From the NCBI GenBank assembly GCA_021803465.1, contig JAJZLL010000041.1:1-58193 (forward strand): a DNA stretch of 58,193 bases, read 5' to 3'. Position numbers and translations under genes: made by a program. The notes below the pieces were generated by a model. That model worked only from the letters and a program-made list of their open reading frames with translations, was not told the origin of the DNA and made no database searches. Shown piece by piece: positions 36,414 through 48,212 of this stretch; within the stretch, counting starts at the first letter, position 1, and each line of letters opens with the position of its first letter. This stretch comes from a bacterium. GTDB taxonomy: Bacteria > Chloroflexota > Dormibacteria > Aeolococcales > Aeolococcaceae.

Positions 36414-36980
36414 ATGCGAGGACTGCTGACCACGCTTCTCAACAGGTCGCCGAGACTCCTCAACTGGTATCCGCCATTCATTGGGGCAGGAATTCGGGTG
36501 AAGTCCATTGCGCCAGACTATCGCAGGTGCGAGGTGGTGATGCCATTACGGTGGTGGAACCGCAATTATGTCGGAACTCAGTTCGGGGGCTCGCTGTACA
36601 TGATGGCGGATCCGTTTTTCATGCTGATGATGATGCATCAGCTTGGATCCGGATACATTGTCTGGGACAAGGCAGCAACCATCCGCTTCCGGAACCCGGG
36701 CCGGGGTGCAGTCCACTGTGTATTCACCCTGACTGACGAGGATATCTCAGAAGCGCGGCAGGGTGCTGACACGCTTGGCAAGCATGACTACACGCTCACT
36801 GCTTCGATCGTGGACGATGCGGGAACGTGCATTGCTGAAGTGGAGAAGGTGCTCTACATAAGAAAGAGGAAGGAGGGAGAGTCGTACCACACGAAGTCAG
36901 TGTCATCTCCCCCTCGGGAAGCATCACAGGGAAGTCACAGGAGTGCAAAGCATTTGAAGGGGGGGACAGATTCCCCGTAG
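36414..36980 (+). CDS. DUF4442 hotdog-fold (thioesterase-like) protein
   Basis: Predicted hotdog-fold protein of the DUF4442/YiiD C-terminal type. The region NRNYVGTQFGGSLYMMADPF is characteristic, followed by YIVWDKAATIRFRNPG and DYTLTASIVDD. A plausible activity is acyl-CoA thioesterase, but this is not established for DUF4442. ATG 36414 has AGGAGGAG about ten bases upstream. The C-terminal ~40 residues are Ser/Lys-rich and probably unstructured. It lies between a membrane protein and a kinase-like gene, with short gaps. Confidence 0.85.
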   Translation: MRGLLTTLLNRSPRLLNWYPPFIGAGIRVKSIAPDYRRCEVVMPLRWWNRNYVGTQFGGSLYMMADPFFMLMMMHQLGSGYIVWDKAATIRFRNPGRGAVHCVFTLTDEDISEARQGADTLGKHDYTLTASIVDDAGTCIAEVEKVLYIRKRKEGESYHTKSVSSPPREASQGSHRSAKHLKGGTDSP

Positions 36981-36989
36981 CCTTGGCAT

Positions 36990-37805
36990 ATGGACCTTGA
37001 TGCCCTCCACTCCTCTGCGCCAGCACCACTGGAACAGGCCGGAGAACTCCGGCGAAGCTCGTGCACTGTACGCATCATCCATCCCGACGACTGCCGACCA
37101 AAGCCAGGGAGCTTTGATGCGGATCCAGCAGTTGCTCCACCGCCATGGAAAGCCTCGCAGGAGGAGCTTGCTCTCGCGACTGCGCTCGAGCCTGGAGCCA
37201 TCCTTAGCATGGTGGATCCATTTCTCTGCACAGACGGGGTGTACTACGTTGCAACTGCATGGTCAGTGACTGCCGTGTTCAAGCCGGCTGCGGAGATCGA
37301 CTCGTCACGGGAGCTTGTCCCTCTGCGCACAAACCATCTGAGAGAGGTTGCAGCATACCGGCTTTCCCGGCTTCTGGGGTTCCCAGATGTGCCGGCCACA
37401 CTTGCTGTAGTCGAAGAGGGACGTGGGCCAGGGTCGCTTCGGACATATGTCTTGGGACGGGTGCTTGAGGATGATGCGGGGATGGATGCGAAGCTTGAGG
37501 CGCTCAACGTGTTCGATTTCCTCATTGGAAGCCAGGACAGGCACAGGGAGAATGTCATCATTTCAGCGGGAAATGTTCCTGTTCCGATTGACAATGGACT
37601 CTCATTTCCTATCAGTGATGAGCGGGAGAGCCTCCGGCTCCTCGGACCTCTTCCCTCGCTTCCCCTTCCCCAGACCTCTCCGCTGCGAAGGAAACTTGCA
37701 GGAGTGCACCCGGACACCATTGCAGCGCTTCTTCTGGACTGCGGCATAGAGAAGGAAGCAGTGGATGGCGTTCACGCACGGAGGATCGCACTCCTCAGGG
37801 GATGA
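36990..37805 (+). CDS. PI3/4-kinase-like protein
   Basis: 271-residue protein with the catalytic-loop pattern of the phosphatidylinositol 3/4-kinase-like and HipA-related folds. FDFLIGSQDRHRENVII (about 175-191) contains Asp-Arg-His and Asn, followed by PVPIDNGLSFP (about 196-206), the metal-binding Asp-x-Gly equivalent. The upstream VTAVFKPAAE carries the likely ATP-binding Lys, and LREVAAYRLSRLLGFP resembles the alpha-C region. Actinobacterial proteins of this type exist without assigned substrate. Lipid substrates are unlikely; protein or small-molecule phosphorylation or AMPylation is possible. It is followed by sua5 after 50 bases. Confidence 0.7.
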   Translation: MDLDALHSSAPAPLEQAGELRRSSCTVRIIHPDDCRPKPGSFDADPAVAPPPWKASQEELALATALEPGAILSMVDPFLCTDGVYYVATAWSVTAVFKPAAEIDSSRELVPLRTNHLREVAAYRLSRLLGFPDVPATLAVVEEGRGPGSLRTYVLGRVLEDDAGMDAKLEALNVFDFLIGSQDRHRENVIISAGNVPVPIDNGLSFPISDERESLRLLGPLPSLPLPQTSPLRRKLAGVHPDTIAALLLDCGIEKEAVDGVHARRIALLRG

Positions 37806-37855
37806 TGCATCCCGCAGGGATGCAGAGGCGTGAACGGTTGTGACACAGTGCAGGT

Positions 37856-38461
37856 ATGGGTCAGGCACCCCTCTTTACAACGATTGATGCAGCGCATGCC
37901 CTTGCAGAGGGAGCTGTGCTTGCCATACCGACGGATACGGTATATGGACTGGCATGCGATCCCTCCAATGCGGCCGCTGTGGAAAGGATCTATGCCATCA
38001 AGGGGCGGCCAGCCTCGCTTGAGCTCACCATCATGGGCAGCAGCTGGAAAGACGTGCTGGCTGTGTGCTCTCCAACCCATGAGGCGGAGATCCTTGCAGC
38101 AGCATTCCTTCCTGGTCCCCTTGCGCTCGTGCTTCCTGTCCGGGTGCCACGCGCATACGTTGTCCCGCGTTCGGGTTCGACAGTCGCTGTGCGGGTGCCG
38201 GACCACGAAGTGATCCGCGATCTGTGCGGACATGCTGGCCTTCTTGCAACGACGAGCGCAAACCCCCATGGAGTGCCAGCTGCACAGTCGGTTGAGGAAG
38301 TGCATGAACATCTGGGAGACAGCATTGATGGGGTGCTTGCTGGAGCGTGCGCATTTGGCATGGCATCAACTATCATTGATTGCACAGGCAACCCCGTGAA
38401 CTTGCTGAGGACGGGACCGATTCCGTTTGAGGACATTCGCGCAGTGATTGCGGAGGCGTGA
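37856..38461 (+). CDS. tsaC: L-threonylcarbamoyladenylate synthase (Sua5/YrdC family)
   Basis: Makes threonylcarbamoyl-AMP for the t6A37 modification of ANN-decoding tRNAs. The YrdC fold motifs are clear: [31 protein letters not shown] and [12 protein letters not shown]. At 201 residues it is the short (YrdC/TsaC) form, without the Sua5 C-terminal domain. It precedes glyA as in Streptomyces. With tilS it is the second anticodon-loop modification gene in the window. Confidence 0.95.
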   Translation: MGQAPLFTTIDAAHALAEGAVLAIPTDTVYGLACDPSNAAAVERIYAIKGRPASLELTIMGSSWKDVLAVCSPTHEAEILAAAFLPGPLALVLPVRVPRAYVVPRSGSTVAVRVPDHEVIRDLCGHAGLLATTSANPHGVPAAQSVEEVHEHLGDSIDGVLAGACAFGMASTIIDCTGNPVNLLRTGPIPFEDIRAVIAEA

Positions 38462-38501
38462 CTGTGGAAAATGGACTGCACGTCCCACGTGGAGGAGAAT
38501 G

Positions 38502-39802
38502 ATGACACCGCGAGGAACTGCAGAAGAGGGGAGCACATCAGTGCTCGCCACAACACCATCCCTTGAGCGGGTATTCGCTGCCGATCCGGAAACTGCAGGG
38601 CTCATGGAACGGGAGCTTGTGCGTCAGGAGACCACCCTCGAGCTCATTCCTTCCGAGAACATCGCCTCGCCAGCAGTGCTGCAGGCACTGGGATCATGGC
38701 TCAACAACAAGTATGCCGAAGGCGTTCCCGGGAAGCGGTACTACGGTGGATGCGAGATTGTGGATCAGGTGGAGGACCTTGCTCGCAAGCGGGCATGCGA
38801 ACTCTTTGGCGCAGACCATGCGAATGTCCAGCCACATTCTGGATCCAATGCCAACATGGCTGTGTACCAGGCGCTGCTTGAGCCGGGAGACCGTGTGCTG
38901 GGCATGGCTCTTGACCATGGAGGCCATCTCTCCCATGGATCGCCCGTGAATTTCTCTGGCAAGCACTACGATTTCCATTCGTACACCGTGTCTGAGCGCA
39001 CTGGAAGGATCGAGTACGATGAGGTCCGCGCAGTCGCGCTCGCGGTGCGACCGAAGCTCATCGTTGCTGGCTACAGCGCCTATCCACGCACACTCGACTG
39101 GGCTGCGTTCAAGGACATCGCCCAGGAGGTGGGGGCACGGCTCATGGTTGACATGGCGCATGTGGCTGGACTAGTCGCAGGTGGGGTGCATCCAAGTCCT
39201 GTGCCGCATGCGGATGTGGTGACGATGACCACGCACAAGACGCTCCGTGGTCCGTGGGGAGGACTCATCCTCTGCCGCGAGGAGCTTGCCAGGCGATTGA
39301 CAAGGCCGTCTGTCCTGGAACCCAGGGTGGTCCACATCTCCATGCGATTGCTGCGAAGGCAGTCATGCTCCACCAGTGCATGCAGCCATCATTCCGTGAC
39401 TATGCGGCTGCCGTTGTCGCAAATGCGCAGGCACTCGCTGATGCGCTCACCTCATGTGGTGCGACCCTCGTCACTGGTGGTACGGACAACCATCTCATGC
39501 TCATCGATCTCCGGCCGCTTGGCATCGGGGGACGCCGTGTGCAGCAGGTGTGCGATTCCGTAGGCATCACACTCAATGCGAACACGTTCCCATATCACGG
39601 TGGGACACCCTTCAATCCCAATGGCATCCGCCTTGGCACTCCGTCAGTGACATCGAGGGGGATGGGCACAGGCGAGATGCGCACCATAGCAGAACTCCTC
39701 TGGAGCCTTCTCAGCAATCTCGAGGATCCTGGTGTGCACGAGACGGTGCAGCATGCGACAAGGGAACTGTGCAGGGCATTCCCCCTTCCGTATCGGAGCT
39801 GA
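38502..39802 (+). pseudogene. glyA: Serine hydroxymethyltransferase with a one-base frameshift
   Basis: Serine-glycine interconversion with tetrahydrofolate. The first part starts at ATG 38502 after GGAGG and reads normally through [37 protein letters not shown] and the PLP-lysine motif THKTLRGP. After CREELA (39288-39290) the frame is lost; the homologous sequence resumes one frame over as [14 protein letters not shown] and runs to 39802. Inserting one base at about 39291-39292 (for example AAG instead of AG) restores a protein of about 433 residues. In addition GPRGG reads GPWGG (39253-39255). Either the gene is decaying or there is a base-calling or assembly error. The downstream half looks intact. 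Confidence 0.88.
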
Positions 39803-39809
39803 AGGGAAC

Positions 39810-40985
39810 ATGATGCTGCTCGAAGTCTCCACTCCTTGGCTCCAGGCAGTTCCTGCATTCCTCATCGCTGGCATTGTCACCCTTGCAGCAGTGCCGCTCT
39901 CAATGATGCTCGCACGGCATGTGGGCGCTGTCGCCCAGCCTGATGCGAGGAAGCTCCATGCCCGGCCCACGCCCCAGCTTGGGGGAGTCGCCATGGCAGC
40001 TGGGTTTCTCGTCGCGCTTGCTGTCTACCACGGTTCGATCACGATGGTTGGCATCATTGCAGCAGCGCTTGTGCTCATTGTGGTGGTCATGACGCTCGAC
40101 GACATCTACGAGCTTCACTGGTGGATGAAGCTCGTACCAGAAATTCTCGTGGGCATCATGCTTGCTGCAGGAGGTGTCGCGATCACGTTTGTCGCACTGC
40201 CAGGTGGTGCGCATGGAGCCCATATCGTCGAACTTGGCGTGCTCGCTGTGCCTGTGACTGTCGTGTGGGTTGTGGGCATGCAGAATTCCATCAATCTTCT
40301 TGATGGATCGGATGGAGTCGCTGCGGGCGTTGTCGCCATCGTTGCGATCGTCTCGCTGCTTGCAGCTGTCACCAGAAGTGATGTTGCTCAGACGACGGAG
40401 AGCGGCGTCATCATCATGTCAGGCGCTCTCTGCGGAGTGTGCATCGCGTTTCTCGTGTTCAACCTTCCGCCCGCCCAGGTGTTCATGGGCGATTCAGGAA
40501 GCCATTTCCTGGGAACAGCGATTGCCATCATCACCATACTTGCTGTGGCGAAACTTGCTGTCGCGTTATCGCTCCTCGTGCCGCTCATCGCACTGGGACT
40601 CCCCATTGGAGACACTGCAGCAGCCATCATCCGGCGGAAGTGGAATGGAAAAGGCATCATGGAGGCGGATGCAGGACACCTCCATCACAGGCTCCGTGCG
40701 CTTGGACTCACTCCGATGGAAACTGCAGTCACCTTCTATGTGATCACTGCAGTCCTTGGGTGCATATCGCTATTCATCATCGGTCACCAGCGGGTGCTCG
40801 CAGTCATCGTGGCGCTCTTCATCATCGTTCTCGTGGGCATTGGCGCCCGCCTCTATGCGCGAAACCGGACTGAGAGCACTGCAACCTCAGCAGGAGAACT
40901 CACCATTGAGGTGGAGGGACGGCGTGAGTTTGGTGGCAGAGGAGACCATGAGCCACATGTGCACCGTCATGGCGGAGATGAATGA
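39810..40985 (+). CDS. wecA: UDP-GlcNAc:undecaprenyl-phosphate GlcNAc-1-phosphate transferase (WecA/TagO type)
   Basis: Integral membrane glycosyl-1-phosphate transferase that starts teichoic acid, arabinogalactan or polysaccharide synthesis on the lipid carrier. About ten to eleven hydrophobic segments are visible. Key motifs are ARKLHARPTPQLGG, the DDIYEL aspartates, NSINLLDGSDGVAAGV, VFMGDSGSHFLG and the HLHHRLRALGL histidines. ATG 39810 follows AAGGGAAC. Residues beyond 355 form a charged cytoplasmic tail. The position just before atpI is the usual actinobacterial arrangement. It overlaps the next gene by four bases. Confidence 0.93.
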   Translation: MMLLEVSTPWLQAVPAFLIAGIVTLAAVPLSMMLARHVGAVAQPDARKLHARPTPQLGGVAMAAGFLVALAVYHGSITMVGIIAAALVLIVVVMTLDDIYELHWWMKLVPEILVGIMLAAGGVAITFVALPGGAHGAHIVELGVLAVPVTVVWVVGMQNSINLLDGSDGVAAGVVAIVAIVSLLAAVTRSDVAQTTESGVIIMSGALCGVCIAFLVFNLPPAQVFMGDSGSHFLGTAIAIITILAVAKLAVALSLLVPLIALGLPIGDTAAAIIRRKWNGKGIMEADAGHLHHRLRALGLTPMETAVTFYVITAVLGCISLFIIGHQRVLAVIVALFIIVLVGIGARLYARNRTESTATSAGELTIEVEGRREFGGRGDHEPHVHRHGGDE

Positions 40986-41203
40986 GTCCGGACCGGACAG
41001 GGAAGCGCCCACCGTCCAGTCTTGATCTTGGCATAGCCATACGTCTTGCGCTTGGTTTCCTAGTTCCATTCCTCATTGGTGTGGGCCTTGCATCAGTACT
41101 CCATGGAGCCGCCTGGTGCATCCTCGCTGGAATAGGAACTGGTATTCTCGTGATGGGGGTGATTCTTGCTGGAGTTGTCCGCGACCTGCTTCACCACCCG
41201 TAG
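40982..41203 (+). CDS. Two-helix AtpZ/AtpI-like membrane protein
   Basis: 73-residue protein with two hydrophobic segments (about 21-40 and 46-66) and a charged N-terminus. This is the layout of AtpZ/AtpI family proteins that lie at the start of ATP synthase operons and help assemble or load Mg2+ into the complex. It starts by a four-base overlap with wecA and is followed 12 bases later by atpI. The family call rests on size, topology and position, because sequence motifs are weak. Confidence 0.65.
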   Translation: MSPDRTGKRPPSSLDLGIAIRLALGFLVPFLIGVGLASVLHGAAWCILAGIGTGILVMGVILAGVVRDLLHHP

Positions 41204-41215
41204 GAGGAGTTTGGG

Positions 41216-41548
41216 GTGAAGACGATCGTCATGCGCGTTGGCATCGTGGCAGCTGTGCTTGCCATTGCAGCGACAGCTGCAGGAATGGCAATGCACAGGC
41301 CGTATCTTGGCATCTTTGTTGTCGTTGGCTTCGCGCTTGCAGCATCAAACCTTGCGTATGTGCGAAAACTGCAGCGGAATGTCGGTGCCTTTGTCCTTGT
41401 CACCCTTGCGCGACTCGCACTGCTCACGGTTGTCGTGCTTGGGATCGGCTTCGTTTTTTCCATGTGGCCAGCTATCGTCACAGCATTTGCGATCGCGATC
41501 GCGGAACTCATTATTGGCTCGATGTATGCTGCCCGATACTTAGTATGA
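41216..41548 (+). CDS. atpI: ATP synthase subunit I (AtpI-like)
   Basis: 110-residue protein with four predicted membrane segments, as in AtpI. Subunit I assists c-ring assembly. GTG 41216 is preceded by AGGAGGAG. Motifs are limited; the call rests on topology (helices around 8-26, 29-50, 57-79 and 84-104) and on position directly before atpB. A TATGAT hexamer overlapping its stop lies nine bases before atpB and could be an internal promoter. Confidence 0.75.
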   Translation: MKTIVMRVGIVAAVLAIAATAAGMAMHRPYLGIFVVVGFALAASNLAYVRKLQRNVGAFVLVTLARLALLTVVVLGIGFVFSMWPAIVTAFAIAIAELIIGSMYAARYLV

Positions 41549-41558
41549 TGGTTCAGAC

Positions 41559-42428
41559 ATGCTAGCACTCGATCTTCCACTTACACAGACGCAGGCAAAC
41601 GCCTGCAGCGGATCACCGTTCCTGTGCCAGTACGACTATGTGACGATCGGCTTTTCGATCTTCTGCGCATTGCTCACGTTTCTCATTGTATACCTCGTTG
41701 CACGACACTTGTCGCACCGCAAGCCAGGCAAGCTCCAGATGATCTTCGAGCTTGTGTATGGATACATCCGGGATCTCACCTACACCTCGGTTTCCGAAGA
41801 TGCGGACTTTGTCATCACCATTGCGCTCACGATCGCGCTCTTCATCCTCATCTCGAACTGGATTGACTTCCTGCCCCTTCCCGATCCGATCCGTCCCATC
41901 ATGTCCGATGTGAATGTCCCGTTCGCCATGGGAATAGTCGTGTTTGTTGTCACCCAGTGGTACAGCTTCAAGGTGCTTGGCTTCAAGGGCTACTTCCGTC
42001 GGCTCAGCAGGCCGTTCGACATGCATCCTGCAGTGCGCACGCTTTTCATTCCGCTCAACATCCTTGAGGACCTGCTCAAGCCCATTACGCTTGCTCTCCG
42101 GCTGTTCGGCAACATCTTCGCAGGCACGATCATGGTCGCCCTCATAGCCGCCTTCACGCAGTTCCTCAGCAATCTCCATCCCTTTGGATCCGTTGCTGCG
42201 AACTACCCAGTGCGGGGAGTGCTCGGGTTTGTTGGTGTCCTCATCCTTGGGGCATGGAAGGCGTTCGACGTGTTTCTCATTGGAGCAATCCAGGCTTTCA
42301 TCTTCATGTTGCTCACCATCATCTATTTCCAGATGGCGCGTGAGGGAGATGAAGAGGAAGGTCATGGGACCACCCATGATGTACAGCAGGAACAACGGCA
42401 GGGGAAACAGTCCCTTGCAGCAACCTAA
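41559..42428 (+). CDS. atpB: ATP synthase Fo subunit a
   Basis: Stator subunit that forms the proton half-channels. The essential Arg is in LALRLFGNIFAG (about 180), and the last helix has AFIFMLLTIIYF. The N-terminal stretch before the first helix contains two Cys (ACSGSPFLC). The C-terminus is acidic and Gln-rich. At 289 residues the length is normal. ATG 41559 has no strong Shine-Dalgarno. Confidence 0.97.
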   Translation: MLALDLPLTQTQANACSGSPFLCQYDYVTIGFSIFCALLTFLIVYLVARHLSHRKPGKLQMIFELVYGYIRDLTYTSVSEDADFVITIALTIALFILISNWIDFLPLPDPIRPIMSDVNVPFAMGIVVFVVTQWYSFKVLGFKGYFRRLSRPFDMHPAVRTLFIPLNILEDLLKPITLALRLFGNIFAGTIMVALIAAFTQFLSNLHPFGSVAANYPVRGVLGFVGVLILGAWKAFDVFLIGAIQAFIFMLLTIIYFQMAREGDEEEGHGTTHDVQQEQRQGKQSLAAT

Positions 42429-42443
42429 AAGGGGAGAACGAGC

Positions 42444-42695
42444 ATGAATCATGCCATCGCCTACGCCGCAGCACTGATCGCAGGCGGACTGGTTCTTGGA
42501 CTTGGCGCAGTCGGTGCGTCGCTTGGAGACAGTCTTGCAGGGAGTGCAGCCATCAACGGCACAGCACGTCAGCCAGAAGCTCAGGGTCGACTCATTGGCA
42601 TCATGCTGCTGACAGTTGGACTCTGCGAAGCCATGTACTTCATCAACCTGGCATTCGTGTTCGTGCTCACTGGCATGGCAAGCTCAGTCCACTAG
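42444..42695 (+). CDS. atpE: ATP synthase Fo subunit c
   Basis: 83-residue hairpin that forms the c-ring. The ion-binding Glu is E62 in [14 protein letters not shown], and the loop ARQPEAQGR is typical. Helix 1 contains D29 in [10 protein letters not shown], which corresponds to Asp28 of Mycobacterium tuberculosis. The residue equivalent to mycobacterial Ala63 is Met64. The GDS rather than GQG pattern and EA after the Glu point to protons rather than sodium as coupling ion. AAGGGGAG lies upstream of ATG 42444. Confidence 0.97.
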   Translation: MNHAIAYAAALIAGGLVLGLGAVGASLGDSLAGSAAINGTARQPEAQGRLIGIMLLTVGLCEAMYFINLAFVFVLTGMASSVH

Positions 42696-42720
42696 CCCAA
42701 TCCCGAAGGAGACTGCACAG

Positions 42721-43245
42721 ATGAATGTGGCAGCCAGCATCATCGTCATTCCGAACGCGACCTTCATTGTCGAACTCATCACGTTCATCGTGATGCTGCT
42801 CGCACTGGCACGGTGGGCATATCCACCACTCATTGCTGCTGCGGAACGGCGCCAGAAGGAAATCGAGGAGCAGCTCGCTTCCGCAGAACGGCTGCGGAAC
42901 GAAGCTGCACACTCGCTTGAGGATGCGAAAAAGTCGGTCGATGAGGCGAAGCAGAGTGCTCAGACAATTCTTGATCGGGCACGTAAGGAAGCGGATCTTG
43001 AATCCCGCGAGGCGCATGAGCGCAGCCGCGCTGAGGCGGAAAGGCTGAAGAAGTCCGCAGCGGAAGAGATTTCCCGGGAGCGTCAGCGGGCCTACGATGA
43101 TGCGAGTCGTGATGTCGCTGCACTTGTCGTGGATGTCTCGCGCAGGGTTCTTCCGCAATCCATCGACATTGCCGGCCAGAAATCTCTCATTGACAGCACG
43201 ATAGAGGTTGTCCGCGCAGAGCGGCCATCGCCCACGAAGGAGTAA
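42721..43245 (+). CDS. atpF: ATP synthase Fo subunit b
   Basis: Peripheral stalk subunit: one N-terminal membrane helix (about residues 15-35) and a long charged coiled coil (KEIEEQLASAERLRNEAAHSLEDAKKSVDEA). The start is ATG 42721, 25 bases after atpE, with GGAGA upstream. At 174 residues it is a stand-alone subunit b; there is no fusion to delta, unlike mycobacteria. Confidence 0.96.
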   Translation: MNVAASIIVIPNATFIVELITFIVMLLALARWAYPPLIAAAERRQKEIEEQLASAERLRNEAAHSLEDAKKSVDEAKQSAQTILDRARKEADLESREAHERSRAEAERLKKSAAEEISRERQRAYDDASRDVAALVVDVSRRVLPQSIDIAGQKSLIDSTIEVVRAERPSPTKE

Positions 43246-43262
43246 ATGAAGGAAACCGCACC

Positions 43263-43796
43263 ATGAATGATGCGATTGCCCGAAGGTATGCGGACGCACT
43301 GTACGAGGTGGCTGTGCAGGCCAATCGGCTCGACGCTGTGCATGCAGGACTGGAGCATGCACTGAAGCTTGTTGCCACGTACGAAGTGTCACGTCGGCTC
43401 ACGCATCCTGCAGTGACTGCAGCAGATCGGAGCGAGCTCATCAGCGATGTCTGTGATGGCATTGACCCCTTTGTCGTCAATGCCATCCGACTTATGGTCG
43501 AACATGGGAGGACGGAGGAAATCCAGCGGCTTCCGCATTGGCTGGCATCACGGATGGATGCGGCTTCCGGTATTGTCCGCGCAGCAGTGACTGTTCCCCA
43601 GGAACTCAACGAGGACGAGAAGGCGAAGCTCGACACTGCGCTTGCTGCCCGCTTTGGCCATGAAGTCCTCACGACCCTTGCAGTGGATCCAACACTCATC
43701 GGTGGACTCATCATCAAGGTCGGCGATCACATCATTGACAACAGCGTGCGGACAAAGCTGCAACTCCTGCAGCAGCAACTGACGACAGCCAACTAG
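43263..43796 (+). CDS. atpH: ATP synthase F1 subunit delta
   Basis: Caps the F1 head and ties it to subunit b. The N-terminal helical bundle begins IARRYADALYEVA, and the C-terminal domain holds VDPTLIGGLIIKVGDHIIDNSVRTKL, the family signature. The length is 177 residues. It follows atpF by 17 bases. Confidence 0.96.
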   Translation: MNDAIARRYADALYEVAVQANRLDAVHAGLEHALKLVATYEVSRRLTHPAVTAADRSELISDVCDGIDPFVVNAIRLMVEHGRTEEIQRLPHWLASRMDAASGIVRAAVTVPQELNEDEKAKLDTALAARFGHEVLTTLAVDPTLIGGLIIKVGDHIIDNSVRTKLQLLQQQLTTAN

Positions 43797-43826
43797 CCAC
43801 ACTACACGAGAAAAGGACAGGATTCC

Positions 43827-45350
43827 ATGGCAGTGAGAAGCGACGAGATCAGCGAGATTCTCAAGAAGCGCATTGCGCAGTTTGAGGCACCCATTGTTGA
43901 GGCGGATGAAGGCATCATCACCTCTGTGAGTGATGGCATTGTGCGCATCTACGGTCTTCAGGGTGCAATGGCAGGGGAGCTTCTCCGGTTCCCGGAGACT
44001 CCATCTGGTGAAACGGTCATGGGACTTGCGCTCGACCTCCGGGAGGATGGTGTTGGTGCAGTCGTACTCGGAGAGTACCAGCACCTGCAGGAAGGGGATA
44101 CCGTGCGCACAACTGGCCGCATTGCGGAAGTTCCCGTTGGGGACGCACTTGTGGGACGGATTGTGGACTCACTTGGCCAGGTTCGAGATGGCAAGGGAGC
44201 CCTCAAGACGGACAAGACACTCCCAGTGGAGAGGGTCGCTCCAGGCGTCATGTTCCGACAGCGTGTGGACACTCCGCTCCAGACCGGCATCAAGGCCATT
44301 GATGCCATGATTCCCATTGGCCGTGGCCAGCGGGAGCTCATCATTGGAGACCGGCAGACAGGAAAGACTGCGATCGCACTGGATGCCATCATCAACCAGA
44401 AGGGAACCGGTGTCATCTGCATTTACGTTGCGATTGGGCAGCGCGCCTCGAACGTTGCACGCGTGGCAGCAACACTTGAGCAGCATGGCGCAATGGAACA
44501 CACCATCATCGTTGCTGCGACAGCTGCTGAGCCAGCAGCCATGCAGTACCTTGCACCCTACACGGGATGCGCCATCGGAGAGTACTTCATGCAGCAGGGA
44601 AAGCATGCGCTAGTCGTGTATGACGATCTCAGCAAGCATGCGGACGCGTACCGCCAGATTTCGCTCCTCCTTCGGCGTCCACCCTCGCGCGAGGCATATC
44701 CGGGAGACGTCTTCTATCTCCATTCCCGCCTGCTTGAGAGGGCAGCACGCATGGCCGACAAGGAGGGCGGTGGCTCACTCACTGCGCTTCCCGTCATCGA
44801 GACGAAGGCGAATGACGTGGCCGCATTCATTCCCACGAATGTCATCAGCATCACGGATGGCCAGATCTTCCTTGAGACGGATCTTTTCAATGCGGGTATG
44901 CGGCCAGCCATCAATGTGGGCATTTCCGTTTCCCGTGTTGGTGGTGATGCGCAGACAAAGGCCATGAAGCAGGTTGCTGGCCAGCTGCGTCTCGACATGG
45001 CGCAGTACCGGGAGCTCGCTGCGTTTTCCCAGTTCGCAGCTGACCTCGACAAGCGGACACGGGAGAGCCTGGACCGGGGACAGCGGATGACGGAGATCCT
45101 CAAGCAGCCCCAGTACCGGCCAATGCCGTTCGCAAAGCAGGTCATGGTCATCTATGCAGGCACCCATGGCTTTCTCGATGCTGTCGCCATAGACAAGGTG
45201 AAGGAGTGGGAACTCGGTTTCACCCGGTTCATGGACCATGAGCACAAGGATATCGAGGAAACCATCACGAAGGACCGGAAGATCGAGGATGCGACAGCCA
45301 CAGCGCTGGATGCTGCGATTGCGGAATTCAACAAGGGGTTTGCAGGATAG
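43827..45350 (+). CDS. atpA: ATP synthase F1 subunit alpha
   Basis: Non-catalytic nucleotide-binding subunit of F1. The Walker A GDRQTGKT lies at about 173-180, and the signature [24 protein letters not shown] follows. An early residue stretch [17 protein letters not shown] belongs to the beta-barrel crown. The length of 507 residues is typical. It abuts atpG directly. Confidence 0.98.
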   Translation: MAVRSDEISEILKKRIAQFEAPIVEADEGIITSVSDGIVRIYGLQGAMAGELLRFPETPSGETVMGLALDLREDGVGAVVLGEYQHLQEGDTVRTTGRIAEVPVGDALVGRIVDSLGQVRDGKGALKTDKTLPVERVAPGVMFRQRVDTPLQTGIKAIDAMIPIGRGQRELIIGDRQTGKTAIALDAIINQKGTGVICIYVAIGQRASNVARVAATLEQHGAMEHTIIVAATAAEPAAMQYLAPYTGCAIGEYFMQQGKHALVVYDDLSKHADAYRQISLLLRRPPSREAYPGDVFYLHSRLLERAARMADKEGGGSLTALPVIETKANDVAAFIPTNVISITDGQIFLETDLFNAGMRPAINVGISVSRVGGDAQTKAMKQVAGQLRLDMAQYRELAAFSQFAADLDKRTRESLDRGQRMTEILKQPQYRPMPFAKQVMVIYAGTHGFLDAVAIDKVKEWELGFTRFMDHEHKDIEETITKDRKIEDATATALDAAIAEFNKGFAG

Positions 45351-47731
<2,381 letters not shown>

Positions 47732-47750
47732 CCCAGCACAAGGAGCAGTC

Positions 47751-48212
47751 ATGGCTGAACCGATCAGTGTCCGCATCATCACTCCCGAGGAGGTGCTCTA
47801 CGAGGGACGTGCTGCATTTCTTCGCATGCCTGGCATTGAAGGGGAGTTTGGCGTGTTCCCAGGACACCAGCCAATGATGACAGTGGTGAAAACAGGGGAG
47901 CTCAAGATAATTGAGGACCACTCCGAGCACTATCTCTTCGTCTCGGGAGGCTTTGTCGAGGTGACACCTGACAGCGTTGTCGTTCTTGCTGATGTGGCTG
48001 AACGGGTTGAGAACATTGATCCGAAGAAGGTCGAGGAAGCGCGTGCACGTGCACAGGAAGCCCTTGAGCGGAATGCGGGTGACCAGGCAGCAGCAGCAGC
48101 CCTTGAGCGGGCACTCTTCCAGATGAAGCTCCATGAGGCGCAGCAGCACCGCAGACACTCGAGGGATGATCTTGCAAGCCATATCCAGCAACCTCCAATG
48201 GAGCAGTCATGA
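47751..48212 (+). CDS. atpC: ATP synthase F1 subunit epsilon
   Basis: Regulatory subunit of the rotor. The N-terminal beta sandwich has SVRIITPEEVLYEGRAAFLRMPGIEGEFGVFPGHQPM. A C-terminal helical domain follows, with an extension rich in Gln and His. The length is 153 residues. The stop TGA overlaps the start of the glycerophosphodiesterase gene by four bases. Confidence 0.95.
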   Translation: MAEPISVRIITPEEVLYEGRAAFLRMPGIEGEFGVFPGHQPMMTVVKTGELKIIEDHSEHYLFVSGGFVEVTPDSVVVLADVAERVENIDPKKVEEARARAQEALERNAGDQAAAAALERALFQMKLHEAQQHRRHSRDDLASHIQQPPMEQS

